64,000 bases of DNA from Otis tarda. Taxonomy: Eukaryota; Chordata; Aves; Otidiformes; Otididae. Where the stretch lies: assembly GCA_026413225.1 (NCBI GenBank), contig CM048572.1, positions 1 through 64,000 of the forward strand, read 5' to 3'. Below are positions 52,198 through 63,901 of the stretch, piece by piece (within the stretch, counting starts at the first letter, position 1; every line of letters begins with the position of its first letter). Below the pieces are notes generated by a model. It saw nothing but the letters and a program-made list of their open reading frames with translations, made no database searches and was not told where the DNA came from. The translations under genes were made by a program, and so were the position numbers.

Positions 52198-53917
52198 CAC
52201 TGCACAGACACCAAAATTGCCAGACACTCAAGCTCTTGCTACTCCTCAGCGGCCATTTTCAGTGCACCTACAGCACCACAGACATTGGGGCTCCGGGCTT
52301 TCTCTGACGAACAGGGCTTCGACGTTTACCACCAGCTGCAACAGGGTGCCCACTGAAAAGAAACTCGAAAAATCACGAACGTCGGACGATTGCTCCCACA
52401 CCAAATGTGCCAGCCACTCAAGCTCTTGCTGCTCCTCAGCGGCCATTGGCAGCGCACCTACAGCACCACAGACATTGGGGCTCCGGGCTTTCCCTGACAA
52501 ACAGGGCTTCGACGTTTGCCACCAGGTGCACGTGGGCGCCCCTGAAAAAAAAAAAAACCCCGAAAAATTACGAACTTCGGACGATTGCTCCCACACCAAA
52601 AGTGCCAGCCACTCAAGCTCTTGCTGCTCCTCAGCGGCCATTGGCAGCGCACCTACAGCAGCACAGACATTGGGGCTCCGGGCTTTCCCTGACGAACAGG
52701 GCTTCGACGTTTGCCACCAGGTGCACGTGGGCGCCCCTGAAAAAAAAACCCCGAAAAATTACGAACTTCGGACGATTGTACCCACACCAAAAGTGCCAGC
52801 CACTCAAGCTCTTGCTGCTCCTCAGCGGCCATTGGCAGCGCACCTACAGCACCACAGACATTGGGGCTCCGGGCTTTCCCTGATGAACAGGGCTTCGAAG
52901 TTTACCACCGTCTACACGTGGGCGCCCAGTGAAAACAACCCCGAATAATCACGAACGTCGGACCATTGCTCCCACACGAAAAGTGCCAGCCACTCAAGCT
53001 CTTGCTGCTCCTCAGCGGCCATTGGCAGCGCACCTACAGCAGCACAGACATTGGGGCTCCGGGCTTTCCCTGACGAACAGGGCTTTGACATTTAGCACCA
53101 GCTGCAACAGGGCGCCCCCTGAAAAAAAAACCCCGAAAAATAACGAACGTCGGACCATTGCTCCCACACCAAAAGTGCCAGCCACTCAAGCTCTTGCTGC
53201 TCCTCAGCGGCCATTGGCAGCGCACCTACAGCAGCACAGACATTGGGGCTCCGGGCTTTCCCTGACGAACAGGGCTTCAACGTTTGCCACCAGGTGCACG
53301 GGGCGCCCCCTGAAAAAAAAAACTCGAAAAATCACGAACGTCGGACCATTGCTCCCACACCAAAAGTGCCAGCCACTCAAGCTCTTGCTGTCCCTCAGCG
53401 GCCATTAGCAGTGCATGTACAGCACCACAGACATTGGGGCTCCGGGCTTTCCCTGACGAACAGGGCTTTGACCTATACCACCAGGTGCACGTGGGCGCCC
53501 CCTGAAAAAGAAACCCTGAAAAATCACGAACGTCGGACGATTGCTCCCACACCAAAAGTGCCAGCCACTCAAGCTCTTGCTGCCCCTCAGCGGCCATTGG
53601 CAGTGCACCTATAGCAGCACAGACACTGGGGCTCTGGGCTTTCCCTGACGAACAGGGCTTCGACGTATATCACCAGCTGCACCTGGGAGCTCACTAAAAA
53701 AAACCCCGATAAATCACGAACGTCGGACCATTGCTCCCACACCAAAAGGGCCAGACACTCAAGCTCTTTTTGCTCCTCAGCGGTCATTGGCAGTGCACCT
53801 ACAGCAGCACAGACATTGGGCCTCCGGGCTTTCCCTGATGAACAGGGCTTCCACGTTTACCACCAGCTGCAAGTGGACGCCCTCTGAAAAAACCGAAAAA
53901 AATCACGAACATCGGAC
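52198..53917 (+). repeat. Constant module, 9 monomers (second copy)
   Basis: The spacing is 1,720 bp, nine units. The order of subfamily variants equals 48,938-50,672. Visible differences are mainly A-run length, a few point changes, and CACGGGGCGCC at about 53,298 in place of CACGTGGGCGCC. Confidence 0.8.
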
Positions 53918-56591
53918 CACTGCACAGACACCAAAATTGCCAGACACTCAAGCTCTTGCTACTCCTCAGCGGCCATTTTCAGTGCACCTACAGCACCACA
54001 GACATTGGGGCTCCGGGCTTTCCCTGAGGAACAGGGCTTCGACGTTTACCACCAGCTGCAACAGGGTGCCCACTGAAAAAAAAAACACGAAAAATCACGA
54101 ACGTCGGACGATTGCTCCCACACCAAAAGTGCCAGCCACTCAAGCTCTTGCTGCTCCTCAGCGGCCATTGGCAGCGCACCTACAGCACCACAGACATTGG
54201 GGCTCCGGGCTTTCCCTGACGAACAGGGTTTCGACGTTTGCCACTAGGTGCACGTGGGCGCCCTGAAAAAAAAAAACCCCGAAAAATCACGAACTTCGGA
54301 CGATTGTACCCACACCAAAAGTGCCAGCCACTCAAGCTCTTGCTGCTCCTCAGCGGCCATTGGCAGCGCACCTACAGCACCACAGACATTGGGGCTCCGG
54401 GCTTTCCCTGACGAACAGGGCTTCGACGTTTACCACCAGCTGCACTTGGGCGCCCCCTGAAAAAAAAACTCGAAAAATCGCGAACGTCGGACCATTGCTC
54501 CCACACCAAAAGTGCCAGCCACTCAAGCTCTTGCTGTCCCTCAGCGGCCATTAGCAGTGCATGTACAGCAGTACAGACATTGGGGCTCCGGGCTTTCCCT
54601 GACGAACAGGGCTTTCACCTATACCACCAGGTGCACGTGGGCGCCCACTGAAAAAGAAACCCTGAAAAATCACGAACGTCGGACGATTGCTCCCACACCA
54701 AAAGGGCCAGACACTCAAGCTCTTGCTGCCCCTCAGCGGCCATTGGCAGTGCACCTGCAGCAGCACAGACACTGGGGCTCTGGGCTTTCCCTGACGGAAC
54801 AGGGCTTCGACGTATATCACCAGCTGCACTTGGGCGCTCACTAAAAAAAACCCCGATAAATCACGAACGTCGGACCATTGCTCCCACACCAAAAGGGCCA
54901 GACACTCAAGCTCTTTTTGCTCCTCAGCGGTCATTGGCAGTGCATCTACAGCACCACAGACATTGGGGCTCCGGGCTTTCCCTGACGAACAGGGCTTAGA
55001 CGTTTACCACCAGCTGCATGTGGGCGCTCCCGGACAAAAAACCCCCAAAAATCACAAACGTCAGACGATTGCTCCCACACCAAGACTGCCAGCCACTCAA
55101 GCTCTTGCTGCTCCTCAGCGGCCATTGGCAGCGCACCTACAGCACCACAGACATTGGGGCTCCAGGCTTTCCCTGATGAACAGGGCTTCGAAGTTTACCA
55201 CCGTCTACACGTGGGCGCCCAGTGAAAACAACCCCGAATAATCACGAACTTCGGACGATTGCTCCCACACCAAAAGTGCCAGCCACTCAAGCTCTTGCTG
55301 CTCCTCAGCGGCCATTGGCAGCGCACCTACAGCAGCACAGACATTGGGGCTCCGGGCTTTCCCTGACGAACAGGGCTTCGACGTTTGCCACCAGGTGCAC
55401 GTGGGCGCCCCCTGAAAAAAAAAACCCCGAAAAATTACGAACTTCGGACGATTGTACCCACACCAAAAGTGCCAGCCACTCAAGCTCTTGCTGCTCCTCA
55501 GCGGCCATTGGCAGCGCACCTACAGCACCACAGACATTGGGGCTCCGGGCTTTCCCTGATGAACAGGGCTTCGAAGTTTACCACCGTCTACACGTGGGCG
55601 CCCAGTGAAAACAACCCCGAATAATCACGAACGTCGGACCATTGCTCCCACACGAAAAGTGCCAGCCACTCAAGCTCTTGCTGCTCCTCAGCGGCCATTG
55701 GCAGCGCACCTACAGCAGCACAGACACTGGGGCTCCGGGCTTTCCCTGACGAACAGGGCTTTGACATTTAGCACCAGCTGCAACAGGGCGCCCCCTGAAA
55801 AAAAACCCCGAAAAATAACGAACGTCGGACCATTGCTCCCACACCAAAAGTGCCAGCCACTCAAGCTCTTGCTGCTCCTCAGCGGCCATTGGCAGCGCAC
55901 CTACAGCAGCACAGACATTGGGGCTCCGGGCTTTCCCTGACGAACAGGGCTTCAACGTTTGCCACCAGGTGCACGTGGGCGCCCCCTGAAAAAAACTCGA
56001 AAAATCACGAACGTCGGACCATTGCTCCCACACCAAAAGTGCCAGCCACTCAAGCTCTTGCTGTCCCTCAGCGGCCATTAGCAGTGCATGTACAGCACCA
56101 CAGACATTGGGGCTCCGGGCTTTCCCTGACGAACAGGGCTTTGACCTATACCACCAGGTGCACGTGGGCGCCCCCTGAAAAAGAAACCCTGAAAAATCAC
56201 GAACGTCGGACGATTGCTCCCACACCAAAAGTGCCAGCCACTCAAGCTCTTGCTGCCCCTCAGCGGCCATTGGCAGTGCACCTATAGCAGCACAGACACT
56301 GGGGCTCTGGGCTTTCCCTGACGAACAGGGCTTCGACGTATATCACCAGCTGCACCTGGGCGCTCACTAAAAAACCCCGATAAATCACGAACGTCGGACC
56401 ATTGCTCCCACACCAAAAGGGCCAGACACTCAAGCTCTTTTTGCTCCTCAGCGGTCATTGGCAGTGCACCTACAGCAGCACAGACATTGGGCCTCCGGGC
56501 TTTCCCTGATGAACAGGGCTTCCACGTTTACCACCAGCTGCAAGTGGGCGCCCTCTGAAAAAAAACCCCGAAAAAATCACGAACATCGGAC
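53918..56591 (+). repeat. Variable module, 14 monomers
   Basis: The spacing is 2,674 bp, 14 units. It contains the four units of the 12-monomer version (GCCACTAGGTG at about 54,243 through GCTGCATGTGGG at about 55,013). It then has CAGTGAAAACAACCCCG twice, near 55,220 and 55,603, about 383 bp or two units apart. The first of these joins GAATAATCACGAAC to TTCGGACGATTGCTCC, a combination typical of another unit, which marks the insertion join near 55,245. Confidence 0.78.
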
Positions 56592-58119
56592 CACTGCACA
56601 GACACCAAAATTGCCAGACACTCAAGCTCTTGCTACTCCTCAGCGGCCATTTTCAGTGCACCTACAGCACCACAGACATTGGGGCTCCGGGCTTTCCCTG
56701 AGGAACAGGGCTTCGACGTTTACCACCAGCTGCAACAGGGTGCCCACTGAAAAAAAAAACACGAAAAATCACGAACGTCGGACGATTGCTCCCACACCAA
56801 AAGTGCCAGCCACTCAAGCTCTTGCTGCTCCTCAGCGGCCATTGGCAGCGCACCTACAGCACCACAGACATTGGGGCTCCGGGCTTTCCCTGACGAACAG
56901 GGTTTCGACGTTTGCCACCAGCTGCATGTGGGCGCTCCCGGACAAAAAACCCCCAAAAATCACAAACGTCAGACGATTGCTCCCACACCAAGAGTGCCAG
57001 CCACTCAAGCTCTTGCTGCTCCTCAGCGGCCATTGGCAGCGCACCTACAGCACCACAGACATTGGGGCTCCGGGCTTTCCCTGATGAACAGGGCTTCGAA
57101 GTTTACCACCGTCTACACGTGGGCGCCCAGTGAAAACAACCCCGAATAATCACGAACGTCGGACCATTGCTCCCACACGAAAAGTGCCAGCCACTCAAGC
57201 TCTTGCTGCTCCTCAGCGGCCATTGGCAGCGCACCTACAGCAGCACAGACACTGGGGATCCGGGCTTTCCCTGACGAACAGGGCTTTGACATTTAGCACC
57301 AGCTGCAACAGGGCGCCCCCTGAAAAAAAAAACCCCGAAAAATAACGAACGTCGGACCATTGCTCCCACACCAAAAGTGCCAGCCACTCAAGCTCTTGCT
57401 GCTCCTCAGCGGCCATTGGCAGCGCACCTACAGCACCACAGACATTGGGGCTCCGGGATTTCCCTGACGAACAGGGCTTCGACGTTTACCACCAGCTGCA
57501 CGTGGCGCGCCCCTGAAAAAAAAAAACCCCGAAAAATTACGAACTTCGGACGATTGTACCCACACCAAAAGTGCCAGCCACTCAAGCTCTTGCTGCTCCT
57601 CAGCGGCCATTGGCAGCGCACCTACAGCACCACAGACATTGGGGCTCCGGGCTTTCTCTGACGAACAGGGCTTTGACCTATACCACCAGGTGCACGTGGG
57701 CGCCCCCTGAAAAAGAAACCCTGAAAAATCACGAACGTCGGACGATTGCTCCCACACCAAAAGTGCCAGCCACTCAAGCTCTTGCTGCCCCTCAGCGGCC
57801 ATTGGCAGTGCACCCACAGCAGCACAGACACTGGGGCTCTGGGCTTTCCCTGACGAACAGGGCTTCGACGTATATCACCAGCTGCACCTGCGCGCTCACT
57901 AAAAATCCCGATAAATCACGAACGTCGGACCATTGCTCCCACACCAAAAGGGCCAGATACTCAAGCTCTTTTTGCTCCTCAGCGGTCATTGGCTGTGCAC
58001 CTACAGCAGCACAGACATTGGGCCTCCGGGCTTTCCCTGACGAACAGGGCTTCCACGTTTACCACCAGCTGCACGTGGGCGCCCCTGAAAAAAAACCCAA
58101 AAAATCACGAACATCGGAC
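56592..58119 (+). repeat. Variable module, 8 monomers (second chimeric copy)
   Basis: The spacing is 1,528 bp, eight units. It shows the same switch from GGGTTTCGACGTTTGCCAC to CAGCTGCATGTGGG (about 56,925) as the module at 50,673. The same join in two places implies copying of an already rearranged block. Confidence 0.8.
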
Positions 58120-59840
58120 CACTGCACAGACACCAAAATTGCCAGACACTCAAGCTCTTGCTACTCCTCAGCGGCCATTTTCAGTGCACCTACAGCACCA
58201 CAGACATTGGGGCTCCGGGCTTTCTCTGACGAACAGGGCTTCGACGTTTACCACCAGCTGCAACAGGGTGCCCACTGAAAAAGAAACTCGAAAAATCACG
58301 AACGTCGGACGATTGCTCCCACACCAAATGTGCCAGCCACTCAAGCTCTTGCTGCTCCTCAGCGGCCATTGGCAGCGCACCTACAGCACCACAGACATTG
58401 GGGCTCCGGGCTTTCCCTGACAAACAGGGCTTCGACGTTTGCCACCAGGTGCACGTGGGCGCCCCTGAAAAAAAAAAACCCCGAAAAATTACGAACTTCG
58501 GACGATTGCTCCCACACCAAAAAGTGCCAGCCACTCAAGCTCTTGCTGCTCCTCAGCGGCCATTGGCAGCGCACCTACAGCAGCACAGACATTGGGGCTC
58601 CGGGCTTTCCCTGACGAACAGGGCTTCGACGTTTGCCACCAGGTGCACGTGGGCGCCCCCTGAAAAAAAAAACCCCGAAAAATTACGAACTTCGGACGAT
58701 TGTACCCACACCAAAAGTGCCAGCCACTCAAGCTCTTGCTGCTCCTCAGCGGCCATTGGCAGCGCACCTACAGCACCACAGACATTGGGGCTCCGGGCTT
58801 TCCCTGATGAACAGGGCTTCGAGTTTACCACCGTCTACACGTGGGCGCCCAGTGAAAACAACCCCGAATAATCACGAACGTCGGACCATTGCTCCCACAC
58901 GAAAAGTGCCAGCCACTCAAGCTCTTGCTGCTCCTCAGCGGCCATTGGCAGCGCACCTACAGCAGCACAGACACTGGGGCTCCGGGCTTTCCCTGACGAA
59001 CAGGGCTTTGACATTTAGCACCAGCTGCAACAGGGCGCCCCCTGAAAAAAAACCCCGAAAAATAACGAACGTCGGACCATTGCTCCCACACCAAAAGTGC
59101 CAGCCACTCAAGCTCTTGCTGCTCCTCAGCGGCCATTGGCAGCGCACCTACAGCAGCACAGACATTGGGGCTCCGGGCTTTCCCTGACGAACAGGGCTTC
59201 AACGTTTGCCACCAGGTGCACGTGGGCGCCCCCTGAAAAAAAAAACTCGAAAAATCACGAACGTCGGACCATTGCTCCCACACCAAAAGTGCCAGCCACT
59301 CAAGCTCTTGCTGTCCCTCAGCGGCCATTAGCAGTGCATGTACAGCACCACAGACATTGGGGCTCCGGGCTTTCCCTGACGAACAGGGCTTTGACCTATA
59401 CCACCAGGTGCACGTGGGCGCCCCCTGAAAAAGAAACCCTGAAAAATCACGAACGTCGGACGATTGCTCCCACACCAAAAGTGCCAGCCACTCAAGCTCT
59501 TGCTGCCCCTCAGCGGCCATTGGCAGTGCACCTATAGCAGCACAGACACTGGGGCTCTGGGCTTTCCCTGACGAACAGGGCTTCGACGTATATCACCAGC
59601 TGCACCTGGGCGCTCACTAAAAAAAACCCCGATAAATCACGAACGTCGGACCATTGCTCCCACACCAAAAGGGCCAGACACTCAAGCTCTTTTGCTCCTC
59701 AGCGGTCATTGGCAGTGCACCTACAGCACCACAGACATTGGGCCTCCGGGCTTTCCCTGATGAACAGGGCTTCCACGTTTACCACCAGCTGCAAGTGGGC
59801 GCCCTCTGAAAAAAAACCGAAAAAATCACGAACATCGGAC
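58120..59840 (+). repeat. Constant module, 9 monomers (third copy)
   Basis: The spacing is 1,721 bp, nine units. It has the same unit order as the copies at 48,938 and 52,198, including CACCAAATGTGCC, two GTTTGCCACCAGGTG units and TTTGACATTTAGCACC (about 59,006). A small private change is GCTTCGAGTTTACC near 58,819, lacking two bases seen in the other copies. Confidence 0.8.
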
Positions 59841-62132
59841 CACTGCACAGACACCAAAATTGCCAGACACTCAAGCTCTTGCTACTCCTCAGCGGCCATT
59901 TTCAGTGCACCTACAGCACCACAGACATTGGGGCTCCGGGCTTTCCCTGAGGAACAGGGCTTCGACGTTTACCACCAGCTGCAACAGGGTGCCCACTGAA
60001 AAAAAAAACCACGAAAAATCACGAACGTCGGACGATTGCTCCCACACCAAAAGTGCCAGCCACTCAAGCTCTTGCTGCTCCTCAGCGGCCATTGGCAGCG
60101 CACCTACAGCACCACAGACATTGGGGCTCCGGGCTTTCCCTGACGAACAGGGTTTCGACGTTTGCCACTAGGTGCACGTGGGCGCCCCTGAAAAAAAAAA
60201 CCCCGAAAAATCACGAACTTCGGACGATTGTACCCACACCAAAAGTGCCAGCCACTCAAGCTCTTGCTGCTCCTCAGCGGCGATTGGCAGCGCACCTACA
60301 GCACCACAGACATTGGGGCTCCGGGCTTTCCCTGACGAACAGGGCTTCGAGCGTTTACCACCAGCTGCACTTGGGCGCCCCTGAAAAAAAAAACTCGAAA
60401 AATCGCGAACGTCGGACCATTGCTCCCACACCAAAAGTGCCAGCCACTCAAGCTCTTGCTGTCCCTCAGCGGCCATTAGCAGTGCATGTACAGCAGTACA
60501 GACATTGGGGCTCCGGGCTTTCCCTGACGAACAGGGCTTTCACCTATACCACCAGGTGCACGTGGGCGCCCACTGAAAAAGAAACCCTGAAAATCACGAA
60601 CGTCGGACGATTGCTCCCACACCAAAAGGGCCAGACACTCAAGCTCTTGCTGCCCCTCAGCGGCCATTGGCAGTGCACCTGCAGCAGCACAGACACTGGG
60701 GCTCTGGGCTTTCCCTGACGAACAGGGCTTCGACGTATATCACCAGCTGCACTTGGGCGCTCACTAAAAAAAACCCCGATAAATCACGAACGTCGGACCA
60801 TTGCTCCCACACCAAAAGGGCCAGACACTCAAGCTCTTTTTGCTCCTCAGCGGTCATTGGCAGTGCATCTACAGCACCACAGACATTGGGGCTCCGGGCT
60901 TTCCCTGACGAACAGGGCTTAGACGTTTACCACCAGCTGCATGTGGGCGCTCCCGGACAAAAAACCCCCAAAAATCACAAACGTCAGACGATTGCTCCCA
61001 CACCAAGAGTGCCAGCCACTCAAGCTCTTGCTGCTCCTCAGCGGCCATTGGCAGCGCACCTACAGCACCACAGACATTGGGGCTCCGGGCTTTCCCTGAT
61101 GAACAGGGCTTCGAAGTTTACCACCGTCTACACGTGGGCGCCCAGTGAAAACAACCCCGAATAATCACGAACGTCGGACCATTGCTCCCACACGAAAAGT
61201 GCCAGCCACTCAAGCTCTTGCTGCTCCTCAGCGGCCATTGGCAGCGCACCTACAGCAGCACAGACACTGGGGATCCGGGCTTTCCCTGACGAACAGGGCT
61301 TTGACATTTAGCACCAGCTGCAACAGGGCGCCCCCTGAAAAAAAAACCCCGAAAAATAACGAACGTCGGACCATTGCTCCCACACCAAAAGTGCCAGCCA
61401 CTCAAGCTCTTGCTGCTCCTCAGCGGCCATTGGCAGCGCACCTACAGCACCACAGACATTGGGGCTCCGGGATTTCCCTGACGAACAGGGCTTCGACGTT
61501 TACCACCAGCTGCACGTGGGCGCCCCTGAAAAAAAAAACCCCGAAAAATTACGAACTTCGGACGATTGTACCCACACCAAAAGTGCCAGCCACTCAAGCT
61601 CTTGCTGCTCCTCAGCGGCCATTGGCAGCGCACCTACAGCACCACAGACATTGGGGCTCCGGGCTTTCTCTGACGAACAGGGCTTTGACCTATACCACCA
61701 GGTGCACGTGGGCGCCCCCTGAAAAAGAAACCCTGAAAAATCACGAACGTCGGACGATTGCTCCCACACCAAAAGTGCCAGCCACTCAAGCTCTTGCTGC
61801 CCCTCAGCGGCCATTGGCAGTGCACCCACAGCAGCACAGACACTGGGGCTCTGGGCTTTCCCTGACGAACAGGGCTTCGACGTATATCACCAGCTGCACC
61901 TGCGCGCTCACTAAAAATCCCGATAAATCACGAACGTCGGACCATTGCTCCCACACCAAAAGGGCCAGATACTCAAGCTCTTTTTGCTCCTCAGCGGTCA
62001 TTGGCTGTGCACCTACAGCAGCACAGACATTGGGCCTCCGGGCTTTCCCTGACGAACAGGGCTTCCACGTTTACCACCAGCTGCACGTGGGCGCCCCCTG
62101 AAAAAAAACCCAAAAAATCACGAACATCGGAC
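59841..62132 (+). repeat. Variable module, 12 monomers (second copy)
   Basis: The spacing is 2,292 bp, 12 units. It carries GCCACTAGGTG (about 60,168), GTACAGCAGTACAGAC, CTTTCACCTATACC and GCTGCATGTGGG (about 60,945) like the module at 46,649. The longest open frame of the window (61,145-62,101, plus strand) lies here, because several consecutive units happen to be 192 bp; it is not a gene. Confidence 0.8.
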
Positions 62133-62750
62133 CACTGCACAGACACCAAAATTGCCAGACACTCAAGCTCTTGCTACTCCTCAGCGGCCATTTTCAGTGC
62201 ACCTACAGCAGCACAGACATTGGGGCTCCGGGCTTTCTCTGACGAACAGGGCTTCGACGTTTACCACCAGCTGCAACAGGGTGCCCACTGAAAAAGAAAC
62301 TCGAAAAATCACGAACGTCGGACGATTGCTCCCACACCAAATGTGCCAGCCACTCAAGCTCTTGCTGCTCCTCAGCGGCCATTGGCAGCGCACCTACAGC
62401 ACCACAGACATTGGGGCTCCGGGCTTTCCCTGACGAACAGGGCTTCGACGTTTGCCACCAGGTGCACGTGGGCGCCCCCTGAAAAAAAACCCCGAAAAAT
62501 TACGAACTTCGGACGATTGCTCCCACACCAAAAGTGCCAGCCACTCAAGCTCTTGCTGCTCCTCAGCGGCCATTGGCAGCGCACCCACAGCAGCACAGAC
62601 ATTGGGGCTCCGGGCTTTCCCTGACGAACAGGGCTTCGACGTTTGCCACCAGGTGCACGTGGGCGCCCCCTGAAAAAAAAAACCCCGAAAAATTACGAAC
62701 TTCGGACGATTGTACCCACACCAAAAGTGCCAGCCACTCAAGCTCTTGCT
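62133..62750 (+). repeat. Truncated constant module
   Basis: It starts as a constant module (marker, AAGAAACTCG, CACCAAATGTGCC, two GTTTGCCACCAGGTG units). After GTACCCACACC at about 62,715 it passes to a CTGTCCCTCAGCGGCCATTAG unit in place of the unit seen at the same point at 58,690-58,860. The remaining units of the constant module are absent. Confidence 0.7.
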
Positions 62751-63691
62751 GTCCCTCAGCGGCCATTAGCAGTGCATGTACAGCAGCACAGACATTGGGG
62801 CTCCGGGCTTTCCCTGACGAACAGGGCTTTGACCTATACCACCAGGTGCACGTGGGTGCCCCCTGAAAAAGAAACCCTGAAAAATCACGAACGTCGGACG
62901 ATTGCTCCCACACCAAAAGTGCCAGCCACTCAAGCTCTTGCTGCCCCTCAGCGGTCATTGGCAGTGCACCTACAGCACCACAGACACTGGGGCTCTGGGC
63001 TTTCCCTGACGAACAGGGCTTCGACGTATATCACCAGCTGCACTTGGGCGCTCACTAAAAAAAACCCCGATAAATCACGAACGTCGGACCATTGCTCCCA
63101 AATCAAAAGGGCCAGACACTCAAGCTCTTTTTGCTCCTCAGCGGTCATTGGCAGTGCACCTACAGCACCACAGACATTGGGGCTCCGGGCTTTCCCTGAC
63201 GAACTGGGCTTAGACGTTTACCACCAGCTGCACGTGGGCGCTCCCGGAAAAAAAACCCCCAAAAATCACAAACGTCAGACGATTGCTCCCACACCAAAAG
63301 TGCCAGCCACTCAAGCTCTTGCTGCTTCTCAGCGGCCATTGGCAGCGCACCTACAGCAGCACAGACATTGGGGCTCCGGGCTTTCCCTGATGAACAGGGC
63401 TTCGACGTTTACCACCGTCTACACGTGGGCGCCCAGTGAAAACAACCCCGAATAATCACGAACGTCGGACCATTGCTCCCACACCAAAAGTGCCAGCCAC
63501 TCAAGCTCTTGCTGCTCCTCAGCGGCCATTGGCAGCGCACCTACAGCACCACAGACATTGGGGCTCCGGGCTTTCCCTGATAAACAGGGCTTTGACGTTT
63601 GCCACCAGCTACACGTGGGCGCCCACTGAAAACACCCCGTAAAATCACGAACGTCGGACGATTGCTCCCACACCAAAAGTGCCAGCCACTC
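62750..63691 (+). repeat. Terminal monomers of the array
   Basis: About five ordinary units with markers known from upstream (CTTTGACCTATACC, CGATAAATC, GAACTGGGCTTAGACG, CAGTGAAAACAACCCCG). The last full unit contains CCCTGATAAACAGGG and CACCCCGTAAAATC, two changes I did not notice elsewhere. Repeat homology stops after GTGCCAGCCACTC at about 63,691. The terminal units are not visibly more decayed than internal ones. Confidence 0.85.
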
Positions 63692-63755
63692 TGTGGAGTA
63701 ACGTTAGAAGGGATGCACGTACGCTGGAGGGGCGGTCCGTGGCGACTCACGCACT

Positions 63756-63901
63756 GGACGCGGATGAATCCTTGAGTGCAGTGGGCAGGTGCGTCCACGT
63801 ACGTGGTAGGCACGGATAAGTCCATGAGTGTAGGGGTAGGTGCGTGGCAGGCATGGATGGGTCCATGGGTGCAGGGGGGCGGGTGCGTTCGCGTGCGCAG
63901 C
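63756..63901 (+). repeat. Degenerate minisatellite, three copies of 41-53 bp
   Basis: Copies begin at 63,756 (GGACGCGGATGAATCC), 63,809 (GGCACGGATAAGTCC) and 63,850 (GGCATGGATGGGTCC). Each continues with a (T/A)TGAGTG or ATGGGTG stretch, a G-rich run and GGTGCGT. Copy two is about 12 bp shorter after GGTGCGT. A further partial match (GGATGCACGTACG) lies just upstream near 63,710. Divergence is high, so this is an older or faster-changing repeat than the adjacent satellite. Confidence 0.65.

Larger units (their letters stand above)
1..63691 (+). repeat. Giant satellite array, about 191 bp unit, roughly 330 head-to-tail copies
   Basis: The same unit recurs without interruption from the first base to the junction at about 63,691. 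Landmarks present in nearly every copy are CACGAACGTCGG, CTCCCACACCAAAAG, CCACTCAAGCTCTTGCTG, GGCCATTGGCAG, GGGGCTCCGGGCTTTCC, CCCTGACGAACAGGG, CAGCTGCACGTGGG and an A-run. Spacing between equivalent landmarks is usually 189-192 bp in the clean right half; for example 29,319 to 29,510 is 191 bp. All copies share one orientation; I found no inverted block and no inserted transposon. The copy number is length divided by unit, not an exact count. The array is open at the left edge, so its true size is unknown. I do not recognise the family. A centromeric, pericentromeric or other heterochromatic location is plausible from the organisation but is not shown by the sequence. Confidence 0.97.

Noticed and set aside
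61145..62101. 318-residue plus-strand open frame, and similar frames of 220-300 residues throughout the array
   Set aside because: It is five satellite units read in one frame because those units are 192 bp. The same sequence is open in other frames and on the other strand, neighbouring copies shift frame with each 191 bp unit, and A-run length alone decides where the frame ends. No start context, splice signal or conserved domain supports a protein.
1..63691. CRISPR array, because of regular repeats
   Set aside because: There are no short constant repeats separated by unique spacers; the whole 191 bp unit is repeated.
1..63691. Ribosomal DNA or 5S gene cluster
   Set aside because: The unit does not contain 5S internal control motifs or any rRNA segment I recognise.
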